From Rhizophlyctis rosea (taxonomy: Eukaryota; Chytridiomycota; Chytridiomycetes; Rhizophlyctidales; Rhizophlyctidaceae), in contig JADGJC010000276.1 in assembly GCA_027596075.1 (NCBI GenBank), positions 1 to 55,589 on the forward strand: a stretch of 55,589 nucleotides of DNA, in the 5' to 3' direction. A program made the translations under genes and the position numbers. Shown here one piece after another: positions 10,930 through 22,201 of this stretch (positions are counted from its first letter, which is position 1; every line of letters begins with the position of its first letter). Under the pieces are notes generated by a model, which saw only the letters and a list, made by a program, of their open reading frames with translations, did no database searches and had not been told where the DNA came from.

Positions 10930-13900
10930 CTAATCATTCCATTCATCAAAGAGCTTCGAGACTTCTCGGCACTCCTCGAGAGTTGTCTTCACACTAAGAT
11001 TTGGAACATATAAATCATGCGGACTTTCATATCCTTGATAAGTCTCTCGAAACTCGAACAACTTACTGTAATACATGACATCCGCGATCTCCCTCCTCAC
11101 GGTCCCAAACCTGCGCCTGACTTCGTCCTGCGACATGTCGCTCCCGCCGCTGCTCGCCTCGCTGAAATCAACATCTCTAAAATGGTGGCGCGCACGGGTG
11201 CATACCAAGTCAGCGTAGTACTACATTTGGCAAGGTGTAAAGATTTTACATTAGGGACAGAAGTCTTATGAAGTTTCCTCTCAAACTCACCACTGCAGGC
11301 ACGACGGAAACGGAACGCGTCGCACGGGCATACAGGTAGCAGAGCCTATATGTCAGTTCTTGGAGGGCGTCAGCAGTGAATTTGTATGAATCGTAAAGAA
11401 CGTGGTCTAAGTAACCGGCCGTCAAAGGCAATTAGCTGCATGAAGTTTCGTGTCAATGCGTGCTGGTTTACGTACAATGAGCAGGCCGGCTAGTTCCTTG
11501 CAATCCGGCGTGCGAGTTCAGATAGAAATCTGGGTGGCAATTTGAGCACCATTGTTCTGATTGGAACGTTTCACGACTTCGAGAAGCGCAGGAAGAGGAA
11601 ACCTACCAAACTCGTACGGATGAACAACCACTATGAAAAAGAATGTGCACATCAGTAAATAAACTCCAAAAGTTCCACACGGCATCCCAAATCCAAGACA
11701 CTTCATCAAACTAACCTTGATCGACAACTGTGCCTGCTTTGACGTTTCCACTCCTGTCTCCGTCCCCATGTCTCATTGGCATAAACCTGGCACTATGCCT
11801 CTTTTGGACCGTGACAAACGTGATGTTAGGTGTATATTTATCCTGGACCAATTCGCAAGCCACCATGATATTGATGAGTTCATGGTCCAGTACAGAAGCG
11901 AATTGGCCGGAGGAGACTCCATCGCGATAGAAGAGGAATCTCTTTGGGAGCTGTAAGCAAGGGCAGAGAGAAATGATAGCATGAAACAGAGTCAAAATGT
12001 AGAATGGCTTTGATGGAAATGATGCACAGGAGGAGTTGCTTCATATAAATAATACCTCTCCATTTTTGGTTTGGTACTTCTTCAACAATTCTTGCACCAT
12101 ACCCTCCATATCCTCGATGGCGTCTTGGCGCCTGGGTGGAGCCCCAACTGGGAATTGGATGCGTGTGGTGGCGGCGAACGTTGTAATCGACTCGTCCATC
12201 GAGGCTGGATAGCAGCGACAAAGAGAAAAACAATTCAAATGGTGGAGTTTGAGGAGATACGGCAGCAAGCAGCAGTAAACCTCATACAATAAGAACTTAC
12301 CAACGAGAGCCGCAATGGATGGACGGGAATCGTCACCAGGACCGGGGTGGGTCATCTGGTGGTCAAGATCAGAATTGGTTACGCGACGGCACATGATACA
12401 ACGTGCACTCACATCCGCCCCGAACACGATGGTCCCTTCCGGGAGCAATCCGTCAAGAGAACCATGATTCAAAACCGTATTAACGCCGCCAAGCTGCATC
12501 ATGGAAAGGAAGTCGTCAGTCGTGGGCGACCAAAATTATGCGAAAAAGAAGCAACTGACCTTTGCATTGATCTTCAAACAAACATTTGCAAAGTATTGAG
12601 CGCCGCCTGGTCCTTTCCTTAACTGTGCCTCAACCTCTGTAACGGGGAAGGCGAAAATGTAAGAGCAGCTTACAACCCTATTCAGTGCTTTGTATACGAT
12701 CCTGCCTAACTTACTGGACTTCACAACACACTGTGTCACAACACCCAAGTGGGTGTCTCCGACTCGCTTCACTTCCCCATACAAGATCGCCTCCGTGTTG
12801 GGCAAAACCACCATAATCAACTGAGCCCTTCCCCTCTCAGCACTTCCTGCTGCACCAGCCAGAACTCTCTCCACGCCCTGTACGTCCCTGCCGTTCCCCC
12901 AACGAACATCCATGGGGCTTGAGGAGACCCGCAATCCGCTACGCCTCGCCACATTTACAAATTCCCTGATAAAGCCATCCATGTTTCTCCCAAACTCCTG
13001 TTGCGGCGCAAAGCTCACAACACTCCAGTGAGTGAGGTCCACGCGCGTCTGATGGACTTGAAGATTCTTGAAATTCCAAACGCCGTCATTTGGAGTAAAG
13101 TTCTGATTGTTGGCGAGAAGGCGAGGAGCCGGCAGAATACGGGCAGGAACTTCTTGAGGAGTGGATGAGATGGACACATTGAAGGCCGCCATGTGAGGAT
13201 TGCTGTACTCGTTGGAAGCCGTCTGCGGAGTACTAAGGAACTCCCGCGCAGCACCCCGGATACGATTCAAGCGATCTGATGGGCGGGTTTGGGCGTGCTT
13301 GATCATCAGTGCCTGAATTTGGGTTGAGGAGGAAGGAGTTATGACCAAGGCCAATGACAACAATGACTCAATATAGGAATCGATAATTCACCGTTTGTTC
13401 TGGATTGAGCTTGCGAGGAACTTTTTGATTTGGAAGCATGCGACAGATCTCTAAAGGGACGTATGTTTTACCTTCCGCTCCTACAAGTATAATGATACAG
13501 CAACACGTGAGTTATGAACAATCACACAGGTCAGAAGTCCATATCCATCATACCCGCAATGAGACATGGGAGATGGGGATATCTCAATTGAATGTTATGT
13601 TCTTGGCGGAAATGATCCTCCACCGAGATCTCAACATCTTGCCCGTTGACATTCTTGCGGAACATTGTCTGTGCGACCGTGGTGCGAGTAACACCTTTGA
13701 TGCGATATTGTCGCCGAAAATCCCCACGAGTCACAACTTCCACTTTGTAGCTCTTGAACACCTTCTCCAAGATGCGACGTTGGTCTTGGCTCAGAGGTGC
13801 TTGCGGCAACCGACGGAGGGCTGAACCGGCCAGGTCCAAGAGATTGCCTGAGATTGTAAGATGGGTTTCAGTCAGATCAGCAGGCTATTGGACCTATCAA

Positions 13901-15215
13901 TTGCCAATCAAACTAACCACATCAACTCACCAGGAATCATGAAGGCGGAAGAAGTGATATCCGCCAGGGCAAAGAGCCCACCAGCGCATGGTCGAGCGGC
14001 AACCTTCAGCCCATTCCAGGCTTCCACTCCTCCTGTCAAATCGGTGTGGCCCAATTCACGCTTGTAGAAGGCATTCCTCGTGGATACCACCGAGGTCAGC
14101 ATAGTGGGCCGGTGGCGCAGGAGGATGTCGATGGCCCTACAATCACGATGAGGAAAAACACAGCAACAATGGGATGCGCATCAAAAGGGTAGGCTTACAT
14201 AAGGGCATCTTGTGGGACGGGTGGACAGGGTCCGTTTGGAGCCGGAGTCAAACGACTCTCAGCAAAATCTTTGAGAGGTTGGAAATTGACAGGCTTGACA
14301 AATTGGATAGACATGGTATATTGTCTGGCAATTATGTGAGATTGAGATTGACGTTTGTAAACACAAAAGTATCAAGTTGAAAATACTCATTGGCTCACCT
14401 TTTCGGCCTGTTTGGCCTCTCAGTCTGTTGGATCTCCACCTCCAACGATGCCTTGTCGTCTTGCAATCTCAGGAGAGAAGGTGTGTACATTATTTTCCGG
14501 CCATCAAACACCTAAAGTTCAGGCATTGAATGTTGATTCAAGAGCGGACACTTCAGATGTTGACTCGGAGGCGGACAATGATTTGACCATACTCCCAATG
14601 GAAACAAAGAAACTAATGTATCTGTCCCACTCACAGCAAAACAATTTCCCCTTTCTCTGTCGAAGATGTTCCGGTGCAAGTTAATCGCCTCTTGAAAGAC
14701 CATACGATTCTTCGGCATCGGAAGGGGCGCAGGGCTTTCTTGAAAAGATCTTGGCGGTGACCTTCTGGTGTTGGCGTTCTCTTTCTCGGTGATCTGGAAT
14801 ATATCGGGAACGTTTCATTGATTGTGTTAATCATGCGCCAACATTATTCATCCACAAACATCTGATGCCCCCCAAAAAGGAATAGTGGGCATTCATGCAC
14901 AAAATGGACGTTAAGTGATGATATGATGGGAAGCCTAACCTCGACGTCATACAGATAGATGGTTCTGCCCGGGAGGACCAGCGGGAAGAAGTTGCTTTGA
15001 ACTTGCGCTGGCACACCCTTCAGACCAACGCCGGGACGAGGGGGGAACGGGTCCGGCTCTGCAGACTCGGGATTGGGCTCGGCGACGATCTCAGGGGCGG
15101 AAGTTTCTTGTGCAGTAGCAGTCTCCATATTTGCGGTTGACTCTGTGCAAGCTGGTTGAAAACCTTCGCCTTGTCGCAGCAAGTGGGCACGGTCAGACGA
15201 AAAGACTGTGGACAT
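10930..15215 (-). CDS. AGO: Argonaute (N-PAZ-MID-PIWI), RNA interference effector
   Basis: A complete eukaryotic Argonaute in many exons, about 1,000 aa, which binds small RNAs and may cleave target RNA. The first exon ends [20 protein letters not shown], a classic Ago N-domain entry. PAZ lies at about 13,530-13,840 ([20 protein letters not shown] and RYPHLPCL) and is followed by [18 protein letters not shown] covers about 12,640-13,350. PIWI fills 10,930-12,640. [20 protein letters not shown] gives the first catalytic Asp once an intron near 12,360-12,413 is removed. [11 protein letters not shown] gives the third catalytic residue, [17 protein letters not shown] is present, and [11 protein letters not shown] places Asp at the fourth position. 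At the glutamate-finger position the sequence reads RRQDAIEDM, where human AGO2 has Glu after RQ. The start is uncertain: the ATG at 15215 overlaps a splice-acceptor-like CCACAG, so an upstream exon is possible. The gene is divergent from the RNF216-like gene. Confidence 0.93.
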
Positions 15216-15864
15216 CGATCAGATGACTTTTGGCCTTCTAGACCAGCTAATCAAATACGGCCAATAGTATCCTTCCTTTAGGAGACTTCAACGCGGAAAA
15301 GCAACACAAAAGGCTGTTTGTGGGAAGCTCAAGATTGCGTGGGAAGGTTCTGGGGAAAGTGGTGGCTTTCGCTGTTTCATTGTTTGAGGGTTGCTGGGGT
15401 TTCAATCATTGCTCCCAACAATCCCAACAATGGCAAGCCAGGCATAACTAGTATAACTCAATTTGGCAGTTGCAATTTTGACACATGCAGCGTGGTGTTG
15501 GATAAGCATCAGACTCGGATGGAATCGGCGAGATTCAGTTGCTGCGGCGAAGAGGGCCTGTTGCATGTTGTTCTGTGTGCTGGATGTGGTGTGTCAGTGG
15601 CATGTTGCTCTGTTCAATGTTGTTTGTGACTTCGGCGTTTTGGTCTGTTTGACATTCCTTCCCCAGCACTCCCACGCTCACCGCACCCACAGGAGGTTAT
15701 TTATAGCAGTGCGGCTTGAGGCATCTACTGGCAGCAGCAAGTTGACTGTTATTACTGTTACAAGACTGCCCAATTTGTCTGTTTCCGCAGCTATACATGT
15801 CAGTTTGACATTTGCCGCTTCTCCAGGCATCCGTCAGTTGACAGCTCTAACTCCGACACAAGCC
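15216..15864. promoter_or_regulatory. Divergent intergenic region, Argonaute / RNF216-like
   Basis: About 650 bp separate the two start codons and should hold both promoters. A long open frame runs from 15463 into the RNF216 coding sequence, but its upstream part has no conserved look. I therefore place the start at 15865. No clear TATA or other element can be assigned. Confidence 0.4.
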
Positions 15865-18455
15865 ATGAACAACGTCCTTCGCGCCGACACACACTGGCCA
15901 CGTATGAGAGCTTTACCTGCCTCAGCACCTTTGCACGCCCAACGTCTTCCTCAACCTGACGCACGGCCGCAACTTGAACCACGGCCGCCAACTCTTCGTG
16001 GTGCTGGAACTCGAGACGATCCTATTGACCTCGATATGGGGGACGTGGACGAGGAGGAAATGTTGAGGTTGGCAATTGAAGCAAGCCTGAGGGACGCTGG
16101 AGGTCCTGCTCAGGGCGCCTTCTCTGACGAGTTTGGTCCGGAAAGCTTTGTTATCGAAGACCTCGATGAGCGTCCATTACGTGATTCTGGACTTCCTGAG
16201 GGAGAAACAGCCTTTCTGGTAAACTTGGCCGATATGGATGAAGCGGACAGTGTTGGGCGAGCCAGAAACGGCGTGCCAGATTCCGTCGGCATGGTGTCAA
16301 TTGAGAACTCTGGTACGCCATTGGTCTTTCATCTTCACCTGACTTCTTCATTGACAAGTGGCATTCCGCAGCAACGCCCACCATCTCCTCCAGTGCGCCG
16401 AATGCTGCTACTAAACCACCATCAGAAGAGGATCAACACATGGCTCTTCTTTCTGCTATTTTCCCAGATGCTCACCCTGCCTACTTGCTCAACGAGCTAC
16501 AAAATCAGCAATTGGACGTCGCAGCTGCGACTGTTGTCATTCTTGAGGAGAAGGGGAAGTATCCCAAGCGAGGGGACGACAATCCCGTACTTGCGAAAGG
16601 GAAGGGACCTGGCAAGGGAAAGAAACGTGCTAGGGAAGAAGACGACGAAGACACGGCACGAAAGAAGTTCAAGGATCGGTCGGCTCTCGACCCACATGTC
16701 ATGAAAAGTGTATCATATGCAAGAGCATGGTACGATTCCTATTGATGTAATTTTACACGGCCTGCTGCTGGCAAATGACAGTCTCTCATTTCCACATCAC
16801 CCCATCCCTCAGTCATAACCAAATACGCGTAGATTTTCCTTTCGTTCCTGACTACTACATTCGCTCCATATTGTCGCAAAACAACAACCAATACATCCCC
16901 ACCCGACTCGCTCTGCAGGCCGTATATGACACTGGAGCCTTACCGTTTCAAGAAAACAAAACGGAGTACAGGACTAAAGGAAAAGGGGCTGGTGATAGGG
17001 AGTTGGAAGAGGACATTGCGATTTTTGAAGGTGCGATGATTACACTGATTGCAATGATTCCTTTGATCGAAGTGCTGATAGCCGTTGTCATTTGCAATAG
17101 CACATCGAAAGCTGGAGCAAGCAGATGCGATGGTGGAGCCACCAGCTGCTGCAATGGAAGAAGAGTCTGGTCCGTCCGCCGGCGCAGCTGGTAGGCACGG
17201 TTTCGAGATCGAAGAGGAGGAGGGAGATATTACGTGCGGATGCTGTTATGGGGACTACGTCATTACGCAGGTCCGTTTGTGAAAGTGTGACTCTCATGCC
17301 TCCATACCTGCTCTCATCGTTGAATCCTCAAACAAATCCTCACTCCAAAGATGACGCATTGTGAAGACGGGCACCTCTTTTGCCTAGAATGCGCACGAAG
17401 GACGGCAGAGAATGTGATTGGGTTACGTGAGTGTCGGGACTGCTTTCTGACCAAACAACGGCATAGAGATCACTCAACCGTTGTTTGGGTAATCACAGGA
17501 AGAACAAAAATCAAATGCATGGATTCCAGCGATTGCCAGTTTCATTTCGCGCTTTCGGAGATCAAGCGATTTTTGTCGGATAAAGTCTTTGAAGGGTATA
17601 TGCGGCTTTGTCAGGAGGAGGATATTAAACAGGTTGGTTTCGGATCTTGGCCAGTTTTTTATATCGGACGCCCGTCATGACATGATGGCTTGTTCCCACA
17701 GGCCAAACTCTCAGGACTAGAGGAATGTCCCTTCTGTCCATTCGCCATGATCATGGATCAGGGTGCGGATGAGGACAAGCTTTTCGTTTGTCAGAACGAC
17801 GGTTGTAAGGCGATTACGTGTCGGAAGTGTCGGAAGACGAATCATTTGCCTTTGAGTTGTGAAGGTATGTTGGTGGATGTGTTCCGATGGCGCGATTTTA
17901 GCCTTGCAGTATTAACGCAGAACTACTGAATTTGTAGAAGCCGCAAAGGACAATGTCCTTGACGTGCGACATCAGATCGAGGAGGCTATGACGGAAGCAT
18001 TGCTGAGGGAATGTCCGAAGTGCAGTAAGAAGTATTACAAGACGGAGGGGTGTAACCGGATGACGTGTGATTGTGGTCAGAGTAAGTGTTTTCAGTGTCT
18101 TTCTCAGTCATGCGTTATGTTGCGAATGGAAGCACAGGGAGTGGGATGCGGACACCTCCCGTTCCAATTACTAATCCTTCCCATTTCTCATCGCCAACCA
18201 GACATGTGCTACTGCTGCCGCGCAGCTCTCGGCCCCAACCCATACACGCATTTCGCACAAAACCCAGACCGGACAGAAAACGCCAACGGGACCAAGTGTC
18301 CGCTGTACGATGACGCGGTGCAGCGGAATGAAAGGGATGTCAAGGAGGCGGCTGAGAGGGCTATTCAGATGGCGGTGGAGGAGAACCCGACGGTGGCGAA
18401 GAGGGATGTTATGGATGTGATTGAGGGTCCTAAAAAGAAGAAAGGGAGGAGGTGA
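15865..18455 (+). CDS. RNF216/Triad3-type RBR E3 ubiquitin ligase with UIM and CUE domains
   Basis: An RBR (RING-IBR-RING) ubiquitin ligase closest to RNF216. The start at 15865 (MNNVLRADTHW) precedes a UIM-like helix, EEEMLRLAIEASLRDAG. After an intron near 16,312-16,370 comes a CUE-like segment, ALLSAIFPDAHPAYLLNELQ. An RNF216-type stretch DFPFVPDYYIRSIL follows at about 16,835. RING1 has ITCGCCYGDYV, then MTHCEDGHLFCLECARR across an intron. The IBR holds CPFCPFAMIMDQG and CRKCRKTNHLPLSCE. RING2 reads ECPKCSKKYYKTEGCNRMTC, whose EGCN Cys is the expected catalytic residue, and then MCYCCRAALGPNPYTHFAQ. The C-terminal tail is a charged helix ending KKKGRR. Ligases of this type pass ubiquitin through a thioester on RING2. 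UIM plus CUE suggests it also reads ubiquitin chains; that is inference. Confidence 0.9.
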
Positions 18456-19241
18456 TGTGGAGGGAGTGTTGGTGCGGGATGGGGGGTGGAGTTTGGGGGT
18501 GGTTGTTTTGTGAGGAGGTTGGATGTCTGTTTTTTGTACGTATAGATTTGTTTATTTTGCGTTGCGTAGGGTAAGTGTCAGTGTTCACTTTTCCATGTAT
18601 ATAAACCATGTAGAAATGGCGCGGAGCTTCATTTTGTTCTGATGAAGTCTTGTGGTCGGACAATGCGACCTTCTCTCGTGACACTAACGACCTGAGTCCT
18701 CCTGGTTGCTGATCTCCCGTGTCCCCAGCAGCACTGCATTGTTTGTCCAATTGTCCAACCTCAGAGCACTATATTTGATCCCTAATTGTCCAACCTCATC
18801 AGAAGATCGCATCATGTCCACCATTTCATCAGAAATCTCATCAACCAGTAATTCCCATGCACTGTTCGAATTTTCGCGGTATACAATCTTGTTATTTTAT
18901 TCCATTTACAGAGAACAAGGGCCATGTCCTGTTCAAAGCAAAAATAGAGAAAAGGTCAGCAAGAGAAAATTTCTCGTTCGTCCGTCCAAATGACCTGCTT
19001 CCTTCTCTTTCATATTTTGTTTACTCCCTCCATCACAAGCGGGAACGTCCACTTCGTCCCCCCATTTGATAGTGTGCTGAAATGCCGTTTCCACACGATC
19101 TCCTGGTTGATCCCATCCCAATTCTTCTCCATCCCAGCCTCATCCAAGGGTGCTTAAATTCGTGCGACCTGCATCCTCCCCAAGGCGAACGTGAATATGC
19201 CCTACTAGCCATCAACCACCAAACTCACCAAAAGACAAAAA
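18456..19241. other. Intergenic region between convergent genes
   Basis: This is the 3' flank of both the RNF216-like gene and NDUFB10. The only structure seen is a short direct repeat of TTGTCCAACCTCA at about 18,750 and 18,786, plus several CATCAGAA words nearby. No gene is recognisable. Confidence 0.5.
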
Positions 19242-19782
19242 TCAGTGTCCAGTCAACTTCGACACCTCGGGATCAACTTGTGGCGGCTTAGGTGGCGGCA
19301 CCCGCAAACCGTGAATGTATTTGCCGTCACGGTAAGAACGAAGGGCATCTAGGTAGGCCATAGCGAGGTGTCTGCAGTTTTGGAAGTGGTTTTCTCCTTC
19401 GCGGCGCTTGCACCACTTGACTTTGTCCCGGAGGGTGGTGAATTCCATTTGGCGGACTAGTTGTTCGTGGAAGTAGTCTTCTCGGGCTTTCCAGAGTGCC
19501 ATGCCATCTGGTGAGGGGAGTCAGTGGAGGTGGTGAGTGCCGGGAGTTTGGGGAGGTAAATCTCAGCTGCGTGGTTGGCAGTGAGGTAGGATGGGTGAGA
19601 GTGGAATTTTACCTGTGCGGTCCAAGTCCGGGTCGACAACCGCTTTCGGAGAGAGCTGTGGAGACGGTCAGTTTCAAGATATAGGAGACGGCGCCGTGGA
19701 AACCGTGAGCCCAAGGGCAGTTGGAACGTGTGATAACACATACCTCCGGGAATGTGGGCTTTCCGTCCTTTTCCAAACCCAT
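19242..19782 (-). CDS. NDUFB10: NADH:ubiquinone oxidoreductase subunit NDUFB10 (PDSW)
   Basis: A small accessory subunit of mitochondrial complex I. I join three exons: 19782-19744 (MGLEKDGKPTFPE), a 42-nt exon near 19,613-19,655 (LSPKAVVDPDLDRT), and the last exon ending at 19242. All splice sites are GT-AG and the frame stays open, giving about 115 aa. The diagnostic stretch is CKRREGENHFQNCRHLAMAY, which aligns with the CQQREGQNY-QNC segment of animal NDUFB10 and keeps both cysteines of the structural disulfide. The N terminus is shorter than in animals. No separate mitochondrial presequence is seen, as usual for this subunit. Confidence 0.85.
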
Positions 19783-20196
19783 TTTGTTCTAATAGTTGAT
19801 TTTAGATGGGGAATCTGGGTGTAAATACCACACTCGCAAACAGTTGGCGAGCAATTTCAAGTTTGTCGGATGCAGATACGGTAGCTATTAGCTGGGTATA
19901 TTGAGCTAAATCAATAGATCGCGTTTGACCTTTTGGACTTCTTTTGAGCTTTCCCACGATCTTCTTTTCTCCATCTTTCGAACAACATACGGGTCGTCTA
20001 ACAACAACAGCATACTGCGCAATTGGACGCAAAGACCTGCTCAGCCGATTCCGATGGAAAATGCACAAGCAATGGCCGTGGATGGTGGGGAGAGTGCTTG
20101 GGTTCAGGCCTTACATGTACATTCTTCCCAACTTGCAAGCTGCAAAGCTCACACGGGCTGACGTGTTCTGGACAGATGGAAATACAAAACATAACA

Positions 20197-21844
20197 ATGG
20201 CGCGAACATCTCCGAGTTCCTCTGACCCTGAAACGCGCGGACGTCTCACGCTCTTGCTGCGAGAATTGGAGAAGCAATATCGACTCGTGAAGAACCTATT
20301 ACCGGAGGCAGCTTCCAATTCTTCTCTTGGCGCTGAGTCGGGAGTGCTGTTTGCTCACGAGCTGGAGGAACTTGAACGCAGACGCGCCGAATGCCACAAA
20401 GGAAATCAAATCGAGTCGGTTGAAACCACTCCAAACAGCGATCCAAGTGTCCTGCCAATTCACCACGACAATGATGGCGCGCAAAACCAAATATCGCCAG
20501 TAGCAATAGTCATAGAAAACGACACGCCCGCAGCATCACAATCGCCACGGAAGCGGGATCGGGAACGGGACGAGGAAGGTCGGGATGGACGAAGGAAGCG
20601 ACATCACGCGGACGGTGGGGACGGTCATAACCAGGCGGTTGTTCAGTCGGGCAGGCATATTTCGGTAATGGCTTTAGTACCCGACGTCCTTCGAATGATC
20701 GCATGGTACTGCGACCCGTTGACCAGTCGCGCGCTTCGTCGTTCCTGCAAAGCCCTTCAAACTTACATTTCGCCTCGCGATTTGATGTTAGCTGAAGCGA
20801 GTTGGAGATGGTTTGCTCGTAGTCCCTACGACTTGTGGAAATGGGCTACGCTGAACTGGCATCGGGACGTGCTGCGGTATTGGTTCTATGTGGGCGGAGT
20901 GAGTCGGGGACATTTGGAGATGACATTGATATGGGCAGCGGCGAAAGGGGACGGGGTCATGGTAAAGTTCTTGTTGGGGAAGGGTGCAAGAGTAAACGCG
21001 GTATCGCCGAATTACTGGGATGCCGACAATTTAGACAGTGATTCGGATGGGGATTCGTTTGACTCGGGATACCGGGAAAAGTCCACGGCTCTTTTGGCGG
21101 CAGCGGAGAGAGGGCGTATCCATGTAGCTCGAATCCTTCTGAACGCCGGTGCTCATATCGATGGGTACGTCAACCATCCTGACGCTTCGGCCCAGTACAC
21201 AGCTCTCGACGGAGCCGCGAGATACGGGCATACGAAGATAGTGGAATGGCTCATTAGGCATAAAGCTCGTTTGCAAGATAGCAATGCTTTGCACTGGGCG
21301 GTGTCGGAAGGGCACATAGATGTTGTCAAGGTTTTGTGTGCGTCGGGAATAAATGTCAATCGCAGTTCTTCGGCTTGGCGGCGCCGCCCCTACGCGATAG
21401 AGCAGGCATCCATACCGTCATGTGGAGGTTTTGAAACTCCTCGTCGACTATGGTGCCCGTGTACCAGCACAATCGGACATATCGCTCTACCCTGCTATGA
21501 ATGGGAAAATCGATCTTGTGAAGTTACTGCTGGCTGCCGGGGCAAATCCTTTGGATAGAAATCTTCACGAAAGTAACGCTTTCATCTGTGCGACAAAATA
21601 TGGTCATTTAGAAGTAGTTAAAGTATTGATGGAGGCTTGTTTGGAGGCATTGTACATGGTACCTGACGAAGAACGGGGAAGATATCAGACTAAATATCGG
21701 TGGGATAGGCTCGTAAAGATGATCAGTGAGGGCATGTGCTCGGCATCGTGGAAGGGACACCACGAGATTGTGGAACTCTTGTTGCGGGCAGGGGGCAGGA
21801 ACTTTGATTGTATTAGGAGGGCGGCACGGGGTGTTCTGGAGTAG
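20197..21844 (+). CDS. F-box-like/ankyrin repeat protein with apparent frameshift
   Basis: One member of a local three-gene family. The N terminus (ATG at 20197, alternative in-frame ATG at 20176) starts with a short coiled segment and a charged low-complexity region. An F-box-like motif follows, VPDVLRMIAWYCDPLTSRAL and RRSCKALQTYI, then ankyrin repeats from about 20,920 (TALLAAAERGRIHVARILLN, TALDGAARYGHTKIVEWLIR, NALHWAVSEGHIDVVKVLC). At about 21,370-21,400 the repeat frame is lost. The first frame runs on as non-ankyrin sequence to 21,558. Ankyrin similarity resumes in the next frame at about 21,419 (HVEVLKLLVDYGARV) and continues to the TAG at 21,844. This is either a real frameshift mutation, an assembly indel in a GC-rich run (GGCGGCGCCGCCCC), or a very short unrecognised intron. 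Confidence 0.75.
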
Positions 21845-22201
21845 GATTAGTGATATGGATGGAGAATTCGTGCAGGCCAAGATTAGGAATACAGGTAGTG
21901 CTTGTAAATTGTTCGTTGAAAAATGTGCTCCATTGAAAGTTAACCCTTCGCTACGGCTTCCGTTGATCATCAGACGTTGCCGTCAATCGAAAGATAAACC
22001 TCGCAAACCCCATCCGAACTGCAACCAAAAAGGACTATGTCTGCTCCTCACGTTTATTCTTTCCAAATGCCGCACTTCACACCTCCTGATAGATGTAAAC
22101 CGGGCTGAGCAATTAACGGATACTTTCCACTGTCATCTTGATATATATGCTCCCACAGCAATACATTCACATACATATTTTATATGATTCCCACCCTTGG
22201 G
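21845..22201. other. Intergenic region between convergent ankyrin and MFS genes
   Basis: Two genes end toward each other here. AT-richer sequence with short A/T runs (about 22,130-22,190) fits 3' UTR and polyadenylation signals. No gene is seen. Confidence 0.5.

Noticed and set aside
10930..15215. Prokaryotic-type Argonaute or a defence island
   Set aside because: Domain wording is fully eukaryotic (PAZ, MID, PIWI), the gene is intron-rich, and the neighbours are ordinary fungal genes.
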